DNA from: an uncultured Verrucomicrobiota bacterium
Lineage (GTDB): Bacteria > Verrucomicrobiota > Kiritimatiellia > RFP12 > UBA3636
Assembly (NCBI GenBank): GCA_946534105.1
Contig: CAMNCG010000004.1
Location: forward strand, 1-47,951
Reading direction: 5' to 3'
Length of the DNA: 47,951 bases
The notes under the pieces were generated by a model. It was not told the origin of the DNA. It made no database searches and worked only from the letters and a program-made list of their open reading frames with translations. Of the stretch, positions 40,604 through 47,951 are shown one piece after another. A program made the position numbers and the translations under genes. Position 1 is the stretch's first letter; the number at the start of each line of letters is the position of its first letter.

Positions 40604-41838
40604 TTCTGGTTGAGCGCCTTCACCGGATCGAGGCGCGAGGCGAGATACGCGGGCAGAAACGCGGCCGCGGAGCAGAACAGGAAGACGGTCGCGACGACCG
40701 CCGCGACGTCCCCCGGAACGACGCGCCACGGAATCTCGGCGAGCCCGTACACGGACTTCGGGAAGACTTCAAGGCCGAAGGAGGCGAGAAGCGCGACGAG
40801 GCGCTGCAAGTTGTGCAGGACGAGCGCGCCGAGCACCGCGCCGAGCGCTTCGCCGGCGACGCACTGCAGAAGGCCGCCGACCACGAACGAGGCGCGGATG
40901 CGGCCGGCGGAAAAGCCGAGCGCCTTCAGCAGCCCGATGTCGTGCGTCTTCTGGATCGTGATGACGATGAGCGTGTTGGTCACGCAAAACGCGGCGACGA
41001 CCGCGATGAACGCGAGAAGCACGAACATCATCGTCTTTTCAGTCCGAAGGGCGTTGAAGAGGACGCGGTCCTGCTCCTCCCACGTCGCGACCTTGTACCC
41101 GGGTCCGAGCGCGGCGGAGAGCGAGAACGCCGCCTCCCACGCCCTTTCGGGTTCCTCGACCTGCACGTTGACCATCCCGGCGCCGGAATCGAGGCCCAGC
41201 AGGTCTCGCGCCATGCCGAGAGAGCAGACGATCACGCCGTCGTCAAAATCCCGCATGCCGAGGTCGTAGACGCCCGCGACGCGCATCTGCTCCGGAAACC
41301 ACAGTTCATCCGCCGAGCGGAGGTTGAGCGGGGAATAGCAGAGTAGACGCGAGCCGGGTCCGAGCCCGAGCCGCCACGCGAAATCGACGCCCACGACGGC
41401 GCCGTCCTCGACCGGGGAAAACGAGCCGGACGCCATCTTGGACGAAAGCCCGGAGAGCATCGACGGGCGCAACGCGTCGACGCCGACGACGGTGACCGTG
41501 ACGGGATCGCCGCCCGCTTCGTCGCGCGCCATGGCCGGGAACACGATCGCCGGCGACGCCGACACGACCCCCGGCACGGCTTCCGCCGCGGCGCACACCT
41601 TCTCCGGGTCTTCCACGACGCCGGAAAAATGCGTCACGACAACGTGCGGCTTGAACGAAAGGATCTTCTCGCGCCAGACGTCGCCAAACCCCGTCATCAC
41701 CGCCAGCACGATCATCAGGATCGCCACGCCGAGCGCGACCCCGGTCACGGTGATGACGGGGATGACCGAGGCGAACGACCTGCGCGGACGCAGGCACACG
41801 AGCGCGAAGTAGAGCGGAAAACCCATGACGGCGCCCAT
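40600..41838 (-). CDS. Lipoprotein-releasing system permease (LolC/LolE family)
   Basis: A 412-aa protein of the FtsX/LolCE family. An N-terminal transmembrane helix (VTGVALGVAILMIVLAVMTGF) is followed by a large periplasmic domain (about 50-270) and three C-terminal helices, including MFVLLAFIAVVAAFCVTNTL and VVATVFLFCSAAAFLPAYLA. Position 838 is the tracked ATG. ATG 41826 (MGFPLYFAL) is an equally possible start. Only one permease gene is present next to lolD, so it may work as a homodimer as in LolF-type systems. It extracts mature lipoproteins for transfer to the outer membrane. Confidence 0.88.
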   Translation of the reverse strand: MGAVMGFPLYFALVCLRPRRSFASVIPVITVTGVALGVAILMIVLAVMTGFGDVWREKILSFKPHVVVTHFSGVVEDPEKVCAAAEAVPGVVSASPAIVFPAMARDEAGGDPVTVTVVGVDALRPSMLSGLSSKMASGSFSPVEDGAVVGVDFAWRLGLGPGSRLLCYSPLNLRSADELWFPEQMRVAGVYDLGMRDFDDGVIVCSLGMARDLLGLDSGAGMVNVQVEEPERAWEAAFSLSAALGPGYKVATWEEQDRVLFNALRTEKTMMFVLLAFIAVVAAFCVTNTLIVITIQKTHDIGLLKALGFSAGRIRASFVVGGLLQCVAGEALGAVLGALVLHNLQRLVALLASFGLEVFPKSVYGLAEIPWRVVPGDVAAVVATVFLFCSAAAFLPAYLASRLDPVKALNQK

Positions 41839-41885
41839 CCTACCACAACCTTTCCCGGAGCGCGTTTCCCGCGCCCGGGGCGGAC

Positions 41886-41914
41886 TTGACAGCCGGACGC
41901 GCGATCCGGATCAT
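41886..41914 (+). promoter_or_regulatory. Promoter of mutY
   Basis: TTGACA (41886-41891), a 17-bp spacer and GATCAT (41909-41914), the -10 ending 7 nt before ATG 41922. This is the same leaderless geometry as at 24403 and 13843, though the -10 matches only four of six consensus bases. Confidence 0.55.
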
Positions 41915-41921
41915 CTTCCGC

Positions 41922-43055
41922 ATGCAAACCCCGCACGAATCGCGTCGCCGAGCGCCCGCCCGCGCCGCCCGGCGTTCCCCCGGGGACCCGCCGGCCGTCC
42001 CCTGGAAAAAATTGCTCGCCTGGTACCGCGCGAATCGGCGCGAGATGCCCTGGCGCGGCTCGCGCGATCCCTACGCGATCTGGGTGAGCGAAACCATGCT
42101 CCAGCAGACCCGCGTCGAAACGGTGCGCGGCTACTTCGCGCGTTTCCTCGCGCGCTTTCCGGACGTCCGCGCCCTCGCCGCGGCGGAGACGGACGACGTC
42201 CTCAAGCTCTGGGAAGGCCTCGGCTACTACCGCCGGGCACGCAACCTCCATGCCGCCGCGCGTCTTGTGGCGGAGCGCGGCCGCTTTCCCGGGACCGCCG
42301 CCGAATGGGCGGCGCTGCCCGGCGTGGGCCCCTACACGGCCGCGGCCGTGGCGAGCATCTGCGACGACGAGCCGGAACCTGTCGTCGATGGCAACGTGAC
42401 GCGCGTCGCGATGCGGCTGCGCGCCGCGCCCGGCGACGGCCGGGACGCCCGCGAGAAAGCCCGGATCGCCGCGTGGCTGCGCCCCGCCGTCGCCGCGTTC
42501 GGCGCGCCGGGCGACTTCAACCAGGCGGTCATGGAACTCGGGGAGACGCTATGCGCACCTCAAGCCCCCCAATGCCTTCTCTGCCCCCTGCGCGCCGCGT
42601 GCCGCGCCTTCGCGGAAGGCGATCCGGAGCGCTACCCCGAGCGGCGTCCGGCCAAAGAGACGCCGGTGCGCCGCCTCTTCGCGTTCGTCGTGCGCGACGC
42701 CGCCGGGCGCGTCCTGCTCGCGCAACGGCCCGAAACGGGTCTGCTCGGCGGCCTTTGGGAACTGCCGATGGCGCCCGCCGACCCCGGGAAAAACCGCGGC
42801 GGCGCGTCCGCCGCCCGCCGGGCGCTCGCCTCGCTCGGGCTTCGCGCGCGGGCTCTCCGGTCGCTCGGAGACGTCCTCCATGCCTTTTCCCACTTCCGGC
42901 AGGAGCTCCACGTCTGGGAGGCCCTCGACGCGGAAGAGACGGAACCGCGGGAAAACCGCGCCTTCGCGAACCCTTCCGACCTCGCGGTGGCCACCGCCAC
43001 CACCCGGGCCCTCGCGCTCCGGCCCGCCCCGGAGACGGTCGTTCCGGAAACGTAG
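41922..43055 (+). CDS. mutY: A/G-specific adenine DNA glycosylase
   Basis: The start is ATG 41922 (MQTPHESRRRAPARA), 7 nt after the -10 box, rather than the tracked ATG inside the promoter. The product is 377 aa. The catalytic glutamate region is YAIWVSETMLQQTRVET. The helix-hairpin-helix reads LPGVGPYTAAAVASI, and the catalytic Asp lies in VVDGNVTRV. The 4Fe-4S ligands are CAPQAPQCLLCPLRAAC (C-x6-C-x2-C-x5-C). A NUDIX-like C-terminal domain (VLLAQRPETGLLGGLWELP) recognises 8-oxoG. It removes A opposite 8-oxoguanine. It is divergent from lolC/E and convergent with the ribosomal operon. Confidence 0.93.
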   Translation: MQTPHESRRRAPARAARRSPGDPPAVPWKKLLAWYRANRREMPWRGSRDPYAIWVSETMLQQTRVETVRGYFARFLARFPDVRALAAAETDDVLKLWEGLGYYRRARNLHAAARLVAERGRFPGTAAEWAALPGVGPYTAAAVASICDDEPEPVVDGNVTRVAMRLRAAPGDGRDAREKARIAAWLRPAVAAFGAPGDFNQAVMELGETLCAPQAPQCLLCPLRAACRAFAEGDPERYPERRPAKETPVRRLFAFVVRDAAGRVLLAQRPETGLLGGLWELPMAPADPGKNRGGASAARRALASLGLRARALRSLGDVLHAFSHFRQELHVWEALDAEETEPRENRAFANPSDLAVATATTRALALRPAPETVVPET

Positions 43056-43105
43056 CGCCCCCCCTGCCCCGACCCGGGCTGCTCCCGCCGCCGAAGCAGA
43101 GGAGA

Positions 43106-43123
43106 GGCGGTCGCCAGACCGCC
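43106..43123 (+). terminator. Small REP-like hairpin after mutY
   Basis: GGCGGTC and GACCGCC with a GCCA loop, 50 bp after the mutY stop. The arms match the GGCGGTCT dyad at 17413, so it belongs to the same REP-like group. No T-run follows. Confidence 0.4.
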
Positions 43124-43164
43124 GTCCGGAAGCGAAGGAGCGGGGCCGCCTGGACGGAAAACGA

Positions 43165-43194
43165 CCGCGGCGGGCGCGTTCGCGCCCGCCGCGG
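43165..43194 (-). terminator. Terminator of the ribosomal protein operon
   Basis: CCGCGGCGGGCGCG and its reverse complement form a 14-bp stem with a 2-nt centre, 20 bp past the rplO stop. On the minus strand it is followed by TCGTTTTCCG, a short T-run. Confidence 0.75.
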
Positions 43195-43214
43195 CAGGAG
43201 TGCGGGAAACCGTC

Positions 43215-43664
43215 TTACTTGACGATCTCGACCGAACCGCCGAGAGCTTCGATCTTGGCCTTGGCCGCGGCGGAAACCGCGTTGGCCTTGACCTGGAGGC
43301 CCTTGACGGCGAGTTCGCCCTTGGCGAGGACCTTGAAGCCGCCGTTCTCGAACTTCTTGCAGAGTCCGGTGGCGAGGAGCTCGGCGGCGCCGACCGTCTG
43401 GCCCTCGGAGAAGCGGTTGAGCTGCTCGAGGTTGACGGGGGTGTAGGCGGTGCGGGCGGGGTTCTGGAAGCCGCGCTTCGGAAGACGGCGGACGAGGATC
43501 ATCTGGCCGCCTTCGAAGCCGATCTTGCGCTTGTGCCCCTTGCGGGCCATCTGGCCCTTGGTGCCCTTGCCGGACGTGCCGCCCTTGCCGGACGCGTCGC
43601 CGCGGCCGAGGCGCTTGGAGGTCTTGTGGGAACCGGGGGTCGAAACGAGTTCGTGGAGTTTCAT
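43215..43664 (-). CDS. rplO: 50S ribosomal protein L15
   Basis: A 149-aa protein. The start MKLHELVSTPGSHKTSKRLG and the Gly/Lys-rich GRGDASGKGGTSGKGTKGQM stretch are typical of L15, and the C-terminus matches (VSAAAKAKIEALGGSVEIVK). AAGGAG lies just before the ATG, and the gene follows rpsE by 12 nt. No rpmD lies between them. This is the last gene of the operon here, and secY does not follow. Confidence 0.95.
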   Translation of the reverse strand: MKLHELVSTPGSHKTSKRLGRGDASGKGGTSGKGTKGQMARKGHKRKIGFEGGQMILVRRLPKRGFQNPARTAYTPVNLEQLNRFSEGQTVGAAELLATGLCKKFENGGFKVLAKGELAVKGLQVKANAVSAAAKAKIEALGGSVEIVK

Positions 43665-43676
43665 TCGCGTTTCTCC

Positions 43677-44306
43677 TTATGCCTCCGCGGGGGCGGGGGC
43701 GGCTTCGGCGGGGGCCGGAGCGGGTTCGACGGAGGCGGGTTCGGCGGGCGCCTCGACGGCTGCGGCTTCGGCCGCGACCTCGGAGGCGGCGGCCTCGGCG
43801 GCCTTCGCCTTCAGGGGCGGCAGGCCGCGGTCGGCGCGGATCGCCTCGGCGGTGCGGAGCTGGGAGAGCGCGTCGAACGTGGCCTTCACCACGTTGAGTC
43901 GGTTCTTCGAGCCCTGGCTCTTGCCGATGACGTTGCGGACGCCGGCCATGTCGAGCACGGGGCGCATGCCGCCGCCGACGATCATGCCGGTACCGTCGGA
44001 CGCGGGCATGAGGAGCACGCGGCCGCCGTCGCATTGACCGCTCACGGCGTGCGGGATGGTGGTGCCCTTCATGACGACGCGGACGAGGTGGCGGCGGGCG
44101 GCCTCGCCGCCCTTGCGGATGGCGTCGGAGACCTCGTTGGCCTTGCCGTAGCCGAGGCCGACGCGGCCTTTGTGGTCGCCGACGACGACAACGGCGCTGA
44201 AGCAGTTGCGGCGGCCGCCCTTGGTGGTCTTGGACGAGCGGTTGATGAAGACGATGTCCTCGTCGAACTCCGGCTCCTCGCGCTTGCGGGTGTCTTCGCG
44301 TGCCAT
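43677..44306 (-). CDS. rpsE: 30S ribosomal protein S5
   Basis: A 209-aa protein. The double-stranded RNA-binding N-domain has FSAVVVVGDHKGRVGLGYGK, and the C-domain has VLLMPASDGTGMIVGGGMRP and VRNVIGKSQGSKN. S5 is usually about 165 aa. This one carries an extra Ala/Glu/Pro-rich tail of about 45 residues (EAPAEPASVEPAPAPAEAAP). The ATG overlaps the L18 TAA by one base (TAATG). Confidence 0.95.
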   Translation of the reverse strand: MAREDTRKREEPEFDEDIVFINRSSKTTKGGRRNCFSAVVVVGDHKGRVGLGYGKANEVSDAIRKGGEAARRHLVRVVMKGTTIPHAVSGQCDGGRVLLMPASDGTGMIVGGGMRPVLDMAGVRNVIGKSQGSKNRLNVVKATFDALSQLRTAEAIRADRGLPPLKAKAAEAAASEVAAEAAAVEAPAEPASVEPAPAPAEAAPAPAEA

Positions 44307-44671
44307 TACTTGGTCTCCTTGTCGTTGAGCTTGAGGCCGGCTTCGAGCGCGGCTTCGACCGCGGCCTTGACGCGGCCGTGGTACTTGAAGCCGCCGCGGT
44401 CGACGACGACGAGCGAAATCCCGGCCGCCTTGGCGGCCTCGGCCGCCGCCGCGCCGACCTTGCGGGCCGTTTCGACGTTGAGCTTGGCCTTGAGCGGAAG
44501 GGACGAGGCGGACGCGAGGGTCTTGCCCGCGTCGTCGTCCACGAACTGGATGTAGAGGTTCGTGTTCGAGACGCAGAGCGCCATGCGCGGGCGCGCCGCG
44601 GTGCCGACGACCTTCTGGCGGAGGCGCAGGTGGCGGCGCCGGCGGTAGTCTTTGAGATTGTTGAGCTGCAT
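44306..44671 (-). CDS. rplR: 50S ribosomal protein L18
   Basis: A 121-aa protein matching L18 in length. Motifs include LRQKVVGTAARPRMALCVSN, IYIQFVDDDAGKTL-like LYIQFVDDDAGKTLASAS and a C-terminal VVDRGGFKYHGRVKAAVEAA. AAGGAA precedes the ATG. It binds 5S rRNA in the central protuberance. Confidence 0.95.
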   Translation of the reverse strand: MQLNNLKDYRRRRHLRLRQKVVGTAARPRMALCVSNTNLYIQFVDDDAGKTLASASSLPLKAKLNVETARKVGAAAAEAAKAAGISLVVVDRGGFKYHGRVKAAVEAALEAGLKLNDKETK

Positions 44672-44694
44672 GATTCGGTTCCTTCTCCGCGGCG

Positions 44695-45234
44695 CTAGGC
44701 CACGGTCTTGCCTTCCTTGCGGCGGATCTTCTCGCCCGTGTAGCGGATGCCCTTGCCCTTGTAGGGCTCGGCCGGCTTGAACGCGCGAATGTCCGCGGCG
44801 ACGCGGCCGACGAGCTGCTTGTCGATGCCCGAAACGTCGAGATGGAGGCCCTGGTTGGCGACCGTGATGTCGACGCCGGCGGGAATGTCGTAGGCCTTGG
44901 GGTTGGCGTAGCCGATGGAGAGAAGCAGCTGGCTTCCCTTCTTGTCGAACTTGAAACCGACGCCCTCGATGTCGAGGTGCTTGGCGTAGCCCTTCGAGAC
45001 GCCCTCGACCATGTTGGCGAGAAGCGCGCGGGAGAGGCCGTGGAACGCCTTGACGCGACGATCGTCGGACGCGCGGGCGAGGGTCGCCACGCCGTCCTTC
45101 ACCTCGCAGGAGATGCCGGCCGGAAGCGTCCAGGAGAGTTCTCCCTTCGGCCCCTTGGCCTTGACGACGGAGCCGTCGACCGTGACGGTCACGCCGGCTT
45201 CGAGCTTGACGGGTTCTTTTCCGATTCTGGACAT
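44695..45234 (-). CDS. rplF: 50S ribosomal protein L6
   Basis: A 179-aa protein of normal length. It starts MSRIGKEPVKLEAGVTVTVD and contains VKAKGPKGELSWTLP. The C-terminal signature EPYKGKGIRYTGEKIRRKEG is characteristic of L6. AAGGAG lies before the ATG. It sits between S8 and L18 as in the standard spc order. Confidence 0.95.
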   Translation of the reverse strand: MSRIGKEPVKLEAGVTVTVDGSVVKAKGPKGELSWTLPAGISCEVKDGVATLARASDDRRVKAFHGLSRALLANMVEGVSKGYAKHLDIEGVGFKFDKKGSQLLLSIGYANPKAYDIPAGVDITVANQGLHLDVSGIDKQLVGRVAADIRAFKPAEPYKGKGIRYTGEKIRRKEGKTVA

Positions 45235-45249
45235 TGGGAATTCTCCTTG

Positions 45250-45645
45250 TTACCAGACGGTGCAGACGAGTTCCCCGCCGAGCTTGCGGCGGCGGGCCTC
45301 CGTGCCGGACATGACGCCGGAGGAGGTGGAGACGACGGCGAGGCCGAGGCCGCCGAGGACGCGCGGGATCGTCTTCCAGCCGCAGTAGCGGCGGAGGCCC
45401 GGCGAGGACTCGCGGCGGAGGCCGCGGATGACGGCCTTGCCTTCGGCGTTGTACTTCAGGGCGATGCGGAGGACCTTCTTCACGTCGCCTTCGACCTCGT
45501 AGTCCGCGACGTAGCCTTCGTCCTTGAGGACCTTGGCGACGGCGGTCTTGAGGTTGGAGGAAGGCATCTCGACGATTTCGAGTCCGGCCGCCTGGCCGTT
45601 GCGGACGCGGGTGAGCATGTCCGCGATGGGATCAGACCAACTCAT
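45250..45645 (-). CDS. rpsH: 30S ribosomal protein S8
   Basis: A 131-aa protein. It starts MSWSDPIADMLTRVRNGQAA and ends with the S8 signature VVSTSSGVMSGTEARRRKLG followed by GELVCTVW. AAGGAAA precedes the ATG. It binds 16S rRNA helix 21 and in enterobacteria also represses the spc operon. Regulation here is not known. Confidence 0.95.
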   Translation of the reverse strand: MSWSDPIADMLTRVRNGQAAGLEIVEMPSSNLKTAVAKVLKDEGYVADYEVEGDVKKVLRIALKYNAEGKAVIRGLRRESSPGLRRYCGWKTIPRVLGGLGLAVVSTSSGVMSGTEARRRKLGGELVCTVW

Positions 45646-45660
45646 TTCGATTTTCCTTTC

Positions 45661-45897
45661 CTACCAGGAGGCCTTGGTGACGCCCGGAATCTTGCCCTGG
45701 AGGGCGAGCTCGCGGAAGCAGATGCGGCAGAGCTTGAACTTGCCGATGAACGCGCGGGCGCGGCCGCAGCGGGTGCAGCGGTTGTAGGCGCGCGAGGTGA
45801 ACGCCTTAGCGCCCTTGCCCTCGGCTTCCTTCTTGTACTGCCCGGCCTTCTTCGCGCTGGCGCGCTCGGCCTTGGCGATGAGGGATTTCTTTGCCAT
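45661..45897 (-). CDS. rpsN: 30S ribosomal protein S14, zinc-binding type
   Basis: The start is ATG 45897 ([19 protein letters not shown]). The product is 78 aa, longer than the usual 61-aa zinc form because of a basic N-terminal extension. Two CxxC pairs ([13 protein letters not shown] and [11 protein letters not shown]) are intact, so it should bind zinc. The tracked ORF from 46173 includes shadow residues. Confidence 0.93.
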   Translation of the reverse strand: MAKKSLIAKAERASAKKAGQYKKEAEGKGAKAFTSRAYNRCTRCGRARAFIGKFKLCRICFRELALQGKIPGVTKASW

Positions 45898-45914
45898 GGT
45901 GTTGAAGCTCCGGA

Positions 45915-46454
45915 TTAGCGGCCGACGAACGGAACGCCGAGCTGCTCGAGCAGCGTGCGGGCGGCCGCGTTGTCCTTCGCGGTGGTGACGACGGTGATGT
46001 CCATGCCCTGTTCGGGGGCGCCGTGGCGGGAGAGGTCGATTTCGGGGAAGATCGTCTGCTCCTTGATGCCGAGCGAGTAGTTGCCGCGGCCGTCGAAACC
46101 GCGGGCCGGGACGCCGTGGAAGTCGCGGATGCGGGGCAGCGCGATGTTCACGAGGCGGTCGAGGAAGTCCCACATCCGGTCGCCGCGGAGCGTGACCTTG
46201 GCGCCGATGACCATGCCTTCGCGGAGCTTGAAGTTCGCGACGGACTTCTTGGCGGGGCAGAGGGCGGGCTTCTGGCCGGTGATCTTCGCGAGGTCGTCGA
46301 CGACGGACTTCTGCGTGTCCTTGTCCACGATGCCGAAGGCCATGTTGACCACGATCTTCACGAGACGCGGAACCTGCATGGGGTTCTCGTATCCGAACTT
46401 CTCGCGGAGGGCGGGGACCGCCTTTTCCACGTAGGTATTCTTCAGGTTAGCCAT
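45915..46454 (-). CDS. rplE: 50S ribosomal protein L5
   Basis: The start is ATG 46454 ([20 protein letters not shown]), with AAGGAAACGGAA upstream. The product is 179 aa of standard length. L5 signatures are [34 protein letters not shown] and [20 protein letters not shown]. It binds 5S rRNA and the P-site tRNA side of the central protuberance. The tracked ORF's first 150 residues are shadow. Confidence 0.95.
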   Translation of the reverse strand: MANLKNTYVEKAVPALREKFGYENPMQVPRLVKIVVNMAFGIVDKDTQKSVVDDLAKITGQKPALCPAKKSVANFKLREGMVIGAKVTLRGDRMWDFLDRLVNIALPRIRDFHGVPARGFDGRGNYSLGIKEQTIFPEIDLSRHGAPEQGMDITVVTTAKDNAAARTLLEQLGVPFVGR

Positions 46455-46465
46455 TTCCGTTTCCT

Positions 46466-46783
46466 TTATTCGAAGCGGGTTCCGGTGCCCTTGGCGACGC
46501 GGACGGAGCGGTCGCCCTCGCGGACGCGGGAGATGCGGACGCCCTTCTTGGCCTTGGCGTCCCAGGGCATGACGTTGGAGATCGCGATCGGCGCGGGGCG
46601 CTCGACGAAACCGCCTTCGGGGGCGGCCTCGCTCTTGCGCACGGCCTTCTTCACGAGGTTGACGCCCTCGACGAGCACGACGCCGCGCTTCACGTTGACG
46701 GCGACGACCTTGCCGGTCTTGCCCTTGTCGCGGCCGGCGATGGCGACGACGATGTCGTCCTTCTTGATTCTTTCGACGCTCAT
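46466..46783 (-). CDS. rplX: 50S ribosomal protein L24
   Basis: A 105-aa protein. The KOW motif reads DDIVVAIAGRDKGKTGKVVA, followed by VLVEGVNLVKKAVR and the C-terminal KGVRISRVREGDRSVRVAK. The ATG starts directly after the L14 TAG (TAGATG), so the two are translationally coupled. L24 starts assembly of the 50S subunit. Confidence 0.95.
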   Translation of the reverse strand: MSVERIKKDDIVVAIAGRDKGKTGKVVAVNVKRGVVLVEGVNLVKKAVRKSEAAPEGGFVERPAPIAISNVMPWDAKAKKGVRISRVREGDRSVRVAKGTGTRFE

Positions 46784-47149
46784 CTAGAGGACCTCCGGTG
46801 CGAGAGAGATGATCTTGGCGTTGTCGCCGTCGCGAAGTTCGCGGGCGACCGGCCCGAAGATGCGGGTGCCGATCGGCGACTTCTTCGCGTCGACGATGAC
46901 GCAAGCGCTGTTGTCGAACTTGACGTACGAGCCGTCGGGGCGGCGGATCGGGTAGCCGGTGCGGACGACGATGGCGAGGCAGACCTGCCCCTTCTTCACC
47001 GCGCCGCCGGGCTGCGCTTCCTTGACCGCCACGCGGATGGTATCGCCGAGATGCGCGTACTTCTTGCGCTGGCCGAGAACGCGGAAGCAGCGCACGCGGC
47101 GCGCGCCCGTGTTGTCGGCGACGGCGAGGTCGGTACCTTCCTGGATCAT
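46784..47149 (-). CDS. rplN: 50S ribosomal protein L14
   Basis: A 121-aa protein. It starts [20 protein letters not shown] and carries [20 protein letters not shown] and the C-terminal [20 protein letters not shown], all standard for L14. GGGAAG lies before the ATG, which starts 3 nt after the rpsQ stop. Confidence 0.96.
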   Translation of the reverse strand: MIQEGTDLAVADNTGARRVRCFRVLGQRKKYAHLGDTIRVAVKEAQPGGAVKKGQVCLAIVVRTGYPIRRPDGSYVKFDNSACVIVDAKKSPIGTRIFGPVARELRDGDNAKIISLAPEVL

Positions 47150-47152
47150 GGC

Positions 47153-47494
47153 TTACTTCCCTTCTTCCTTGGCTTCGATCGCCTCGGCCTTGGCCTCGGC
47201 GGCGGCCTCCTTGGCCTTCGCGGAGACGAGAACCTCGACGAGGCGCCAGCGCTTGGTGGCGCTGAGGGGGCGCGTTTCGGCGATGAGCACGACGTCGCCG
47301 ACGCCGGCTTCGTTCTTCTCGTCGTGAACGTGGTACTTCTTGGCGTCGGTCAGCTGTTTGCCGTAGACGGGGTGGGCGTAGCGGCGCTCGACGAGCACGG
47401 AGAGCGTCTTGTCGCCGCTCTTCTTCACGACGGTGCCGCGGCGCGTCTTGCGGTTGCCGCGCACGGCCGTTTCGTTTTGGGTTTCTTCGCTCAT
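47153..47494 (-). CDS. rpsQ: 30S ribosomal protein S17
   Basis: A 113-aa protein, longer than the usual roughly 84 aa. The core is [20 protein letters not shown], then [20 protein letters not shown] and [18 protein letters not shown]. An extra Ala/Glu/Lys-rich C-terminus ([20 protein letters not shown]) follows. The ATG overlaps the L29 stop as ATGA. Confidence 0.94.
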   Translation of the reverse strand: MSEETQNETAVRGNRKTRRGTVVKKSGDKTLSVLVERRYAHPVYGKQLTDAKKYHVHDEKNEAGVGDVVLIAETRPLSATKRWRLVEVLVSAKAKEAAAEAKAEAIEAKEEGK

Positions 47495-47703
47495 TTCTGG
47501 TTCTTCTCCCCGGCGAGCTCGCGCTCGCGCTGGACGGTGAGCATGCGCGCGACGTCGCGGCGCAGGGTGCGGATCTTGAGAGGATTGCCGCCGGCCGCGG
47601 CGGCGTCCTTCTTGATGCGGGCCTGGAGGATCTGCGCGCGAGAGTCCTTGATCTGCGCGGCGAGGTCCTCGGGGGCCGTTTCGCGGATTTGCTTGATCTT
47701 CAT
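47491..47703 (-). CDS. rpmC: 50S ribosomal protein L29
   Basis: The start is ATG 47703 ([20 protein letters not shown]), with AAGGAG 8-9 nt upstream. The tracked start at 47742 overlaps L16. The product is 70 aa with the paired-helix L29 layout and the signature [20 protein letters not shown]. It sits near the tunnel exit next to L23. Confidence 0.93.
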   Translation of the reverse strand: MKIKQIRETAPEDLAAQIKDSRAQILQARIKKDAAAAGGNPLKIRTLRRDVARMLTVQRERELAGEKNQK

Positions 47704-47722
47704 GCTGGTGGCTCCTTCGGCG

Positions 47723-47951
47723 CTACTGTGCCTGGACGGCACGGGACACCATGCGGGTGCGGACGCCGAGTTTGTTGGCCGCGAGGCGGAAGGCTTCGCG
47801 GGCGAGGGAGTCGGGAACGCCGGCCACCTCGAAGAGGATCGCGCCCGGGAGGACGACGGAGACCCAGAATTCCGGATCGCCTTTGCCCTTGCCCATGCGG
47901 ACGCCGATCGGCTTCTTCGAAACCGGCTTGTCGGGGAACACGCGGATGAAG
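47723..47951 (-). CDS. rplP: 50S ribosomal protein L16, C-terminal part (5' end beyond window)
   Basis: The frame stays open to the window edge. The tracked ORF starts at an internal GTG. Visible residues include [20 protein letters not shown] and the L16 signature [20 protein letters not shown], ending [15 protein letters not shown]. This is about the last 75 residues of the expected roughly 137. The gene lies upstream of L29 as in the S10 operon. Confidence 0.94.
   Translation of the reverse strand, partial: FIRVFPDKPVSKKPIGVRMGKGKGDPEFWVSVVLPGAILFEVAGVPDSLAREAFRLAANKLGVRTRMVSRAVQAQ

Overview
The window looks like a contig from a GC-rich Gram-negative bacterium, most likely of the PVC superphylum (Kiritimatiellota or a relative). 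The lineage is an inference. It rests on LolC/E and LolD lipoprotein export genes, lipobox lipoproteins, heptosyltransferases, large secreted proteins with DUF5648 and choice-of-anchor modules, and a ribosomal operon with no rpmD (L30). No rRNA, tRNA or CRISPR array was seen.

Region 1 (1-17.5 kb) holds a cluster of secreted modular proteins: a truncated TIG/carboxypeptidase-regulatory protein, a C10 (streptopain-type) cysteine protease, a 1.8-kaa beta-helix protein, a small BspA-type LRR protein and a short DUF5648 protein. Four of the five end in the same module: DUF5648 repeats followed by a roughly 150-200 aa tail that I do not recognise. The shared 3' ends are identical over hundreds of bases in a mosaic pattern, which suggests gene conversion. 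An Unstab_antitox/ParE-type toxin-antitoxin pair and a DUF4062-RecG_C ATPase interrupt the cluster. Two decayed copies of one promoter plus ATPase start codon lie beside them.

Region 2 (17.5-37 kb) is a surface-polysaccharide locus. It contains GT2, GT4, GT8 and GT9 glycosyltransferases, one GT with three catalytic domains, a CDP-glycerol glycerophosphotransferase-like enzyme and an HlpA-like GT. Two AAA ATPase genes, a Fic pseudogene in an AT-rich island and several repeat families are scattered through it.

Region 3 (36-42 kb) reads on the minus strand as lolC/E-lolD, then lipoprotein, WPFW-repeat lipoprotein, ECF sigma factor, membrane protein (possible anti-sigma) and waaF. Several start/stop codons overlap, which couples envelope biogenesis to an ECF regulator. 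mutY diverges from lolC/E.

Region 4 (43-48 kb) is the S10/spc ribosomal protein operon on the minus strand, from rplP (cut by the window end) to rplO. It ends in a strong hairpin and secY does not follow.

Three genome-wide themes emerge. Several genes carry a TTGCGY-N17-TAGAAT-type promoter whose -10 box ends 7-9 nt before the start codon, which predicts leaderless mRNAs. REP-like GC palindromes decorate intergenic regions. A 16-18 bp motif repeated at exact 33-bp spacing lies upstream of two mobile-type genes.
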